Shown piece after piece: positions 59,834-60,961 of a stretch of DNA of 60,961 bases. The notes under the pieces are model-generated. The model had not been told where the DNA came from and ran no database searches. It saw only the letters and a list, made by a program, of their open reading frames with translations. Made by a program: the position numbers and the translations under genes. The stretch is taken from NCBI GenBank assembly GCA_002733765.1, contig NVWU01000024.1, positions 1 to 60,961 on the forward strand, written 5' to 3'. Numbering within the stretch: position 1 is the stretch's first letter; every line of letters starts with the position of its first letter. This DNA is from Colwellia sp. (GTDB lineage: Bacteria > Pseudomonadota > Gammaproteobacteria > Enterobacterales > Alteromonadaceae).

Positions 59834-59937
59834 TAGCCTCACTAAGAGGTAAATAATAGTTGGTTAAAATAAGCGACGAAGGAGCAAAAACCAACTGTTA
59901 TTTGTCCTTTTAAGTGACTTGTTAGTTGCCACTGCTC
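59834..59937 (+). repeat. attC-like recombination site c, left edge replaced by the IS
   Basis: Arms AAATAATAGTTGGTT and AACCAACTGTTATTT, extended by CCTCACTAAGAGG against CCTTTTAAGTGACTTGTTAG. Shares CCAACTGTTxTTTGTCC with site b and CTTGTTA with site a. The expected left border (AACGCCC) is absent; IS sequence lies there. Confidence 0.55.
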
Positions 59938-59988
59938 CATGCTAGTGCTAACATTTGTGTGTACAACATAAATTAGAGGTAACATATA

Positions 59989-60273
59989 ATGGACACTCGT
60001 ATTCAATTTAGGGTCGATGAAGAAACTAAACGTTTAGCGCAATTGATGACAGAAAGCCAAGGTCGTACTTTGAGCGATGCATGCCGCGAACTTACAGTTG
60101 GATTAGCTGAAGAACAGCGAAAATCTATGACTCATGATTTATGGCTAACCGAACAAATAAATGCAGCATTTGATAAGTTTGATAGCGGTAAAGCTAACTT
60201 TATTGAACATAATGAAGCCAAAACACAAATGGAAGCGCGTAAGATGAAGATCCGCAATAGGGACAGAGCGTGA
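59989..60273 (+). CDS. RelB/ParD-type antitoxin, intact
   Basis: 94 residues: an N-terminal ribbon-helix-helix (MDTRIQFRVDEETKRLAQLM) for DNA binding and operon autoregulation, a TESQGRTLSDACRELTVGLA second helix, and a charged C-terminal part (AAFDKFDSGKANFIEHNEAK) for toxin neutralisation. An AGAGG ribosome-binding site lies 7 bases before ATG. It overlaps the toxin gene by 4 bases (GTGA). It is the only complete pair in this region. Confidence 0.85.
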   Translation: MDTRIQFRVDEETKRLAQLMTESQGRTLSDACRELTVGLAEEQRKSMTHDLWLTEQINAAFDKFDSGKANFIEHNEAKTQMEARKMKIRNRDRA

Positions 60274-60548
60274 TTTTTTGGGAAGAAGAGTCACTAAATG
60301 ATCGTGAAAAAATATTTGATTTTCTTTACGATTTTAATCCTAGTGCAGCTGAAAAAACTGACCAAACAATTGAGGCTAAAGTTGAACATTTGCTTGAGCA
60401 TCCGTTGATGGGGGTTCAACGAGATTTTTTTCGAGGGCGACTATTAATTATTCCAGAAATATCAATGAATATTTCTTATTGGGTTGATGGAAGTACGATT
60501 CGAATTATGCGAGTTTTACACCAAAAGCAGAAGTTTCCACCAAAGTAA
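60270..60548 (+). CDS. ParE/RelE-family toxin, intact
   Basis: 92 residues from GTG 60270, coupled to the antitoxin. Fold marks: MIFWEEESLNDREKIFDFLY (first strand and helix), EHPLMGVQRDFFRGRLLIIP (conserved hPxxG and R) and STIRIMRVLHQKQKFPPK (final strand with xRVLHxxQxxP). RelE family members act as ribosome-dependent mRNA nucleases and ParE ones as gyrase poisons; the ending favours the ParE/YafQ-like branch, but this is unsure. Confidence 0.85.
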   Translation: MIFWEEESLNDREKIFDFLYDFNPSAAEKTDQTIEAKVEHLLEHPLMGVQRDFFRGRLLIIPEISMNISYWVDGSTIRIMRVLHQKQKFPPK

Positions 60549-60553
60549 GAAAG

Positions 60554-60590
60554 GCAACGAGCTTGTAGAATAACTCGTTTTTTAATTGAA
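60554..60590 (+). terminator. Hairpin after the ParE-like gene
   Basis: AACGAG-N14-CTCGTT followed by T-rich sequence, 6 bases after the toxin stop. A second hairpin (CAAAAACG/CGTTTTTG, at about 60625-60645) follows. Confidence 0.6.
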
Positions 60591-60747
60591 ATTACTCTAA
60601 CTGGATTATTTTCTTTTAACAATCAAAAACGTTTACGTTTTTGGCGATTTTTATTTATTCATCTATGAGGCTTAACTAATGACGGGGTTTTTACTGGTTT
60701 TCGTCTTATTATGGCTGTTTTCGAGGGGAGAATTCGGGGTTACCGCC

Positions 60748-60961
60748 TTAATGTAGGCTATTTCTTAACTTTTCTATGTTATGCACTAAACAATACAGTT
60801 GCCATTGGGTATTCACTTTTTCTTGTCCTCGCAAGGTGAATTTATTCATGCCTTTATTCACCGTGATATTGCCAAATACCGGCTCTATTGCACCTAGACG
60901 TTTACTGTATTGCCGTCGCCCCACTGGACTGTCTATTTTCACCTTCATTTTATCGCTATAA
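60748..60961 (-). CDS. C-terminal part of an IS1182-family transposase
   Basis: Partial gene entering from beyond the right edge. The 70 visible residues read YSDKMKVKIDSPVGRRQYSK, then RLGAIEPVFGNI and VNTQWQLYCLVHNIEKL, the end of the IS1182/DDE transposases (GRxxYxKRxxxVEPVFG). The frame is still open at 60961. The left end of this IS must be between the ParE-like gene and 60748. Confidence 0.85.
   Translation of the reverse strand, partial: YSDKMKVKIDSPVGRRQYSKRLGAIEPVFGNITVNKGMNKFTLRGQEKVNTQWQLYCLVHNIEKLRNSLH

Noticed and set aside
60549..60747. Fourth attC-like site after the intact RelB-ParE pair
   Set aside because: Only simple hairpins are seen; the shared AACGCCC and CTTGTTA blocks are absent.

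Overview
The window looks like chromosomal DNA of a marine gammaproteobacterium of the Alteromonadales, most like Colwellia/Thalassotalea. This rests on low GC content, on gene order (rsmI-lpoA-yraN-diaA-dolP beside rnpB; rpmE-priA-ftsN-hslVU-rraA; rplM-rpsI-petABC-sspAB) and on protein style. The genus is an inference; the gammaproteobacterial placement is solid.

Layout. (1) 1-10618, minus strand: a two-partner secretion operon, a TpsB outer-membrane transporter followed by a giant TpsA adhesin of at least 2967 residues that runs off the left edge. (2) 10619-11784: gene-poor stretch with a decayed IS5-type transposase scrap. (3) 11785-22618: housekeeping core: RNase P RNA, RsmI, LpoA, YraN, DiaA, DolP, SspAB, cytochrome bc1, ribosomal proteins S9, L13 and L31. 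(4) 22874-28778, plus strand: PriA, FtsN, HslV, HslU, a GBBH-like (DUF971) protein and RraA. (5) 28785-32498: DyP peroxidase, an unknown membrane coiled-coil protein, and glnK-amtB behind a likely sigma54/NtrC control region. (6) 32799-36427: a three-gene unit, glutaredoxin, glutamine-synthetase-like ligase and OvoA, pointing to ovothiol-type thiol-histidine chemistry with an unassigned ligase. (7) 36553-39036: NorCB nitric oxide reductase and a small type 1 cupredoxin, both with FNR/DNR-type boxes upstream. (8) 39347-45770: the ydbH-ynbE-ydbL envelope-lipid operon, outer-membrane phospholipase A, an AsmA-like protein and an AlkB-like dioxygenase. (9) 46092-56180: GntR regulator, degenerate GGDEF-EAL protein, a heme-c chemoreceptor followed by a GDCCVxC mini-protein, UbiX, Mpl, a MOSC-ferredoxin and two DUF481 outer-membrane proteins.

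(10) 56679-60961 is the accessory end. It resembles a small integron-type cassette cluster without an integrase: three attC-like imperfect palindromes separate short genes, mostly toxin-antitoxin pairs. Two of the three toxins carry a single-base frameshift, one antitoxin has lost its 5' end, and another is cut by a decayed IS1111/IS110-type element. An intact RelB-ParE-like pair and the tail of an IS1182-type transposase close the window.

The most interesting loci are the OvoA/GS-like/glutaredoxin operon, the cassette array with decayed toxins, the heme-c MCP/GDCCVxC pair, and the nor-cupredoxin regulon. I saw no CRISPR array, tRNA gene, prophage or classical multi-gene defence island. All functions are assigned by reading motifs, not by database search.
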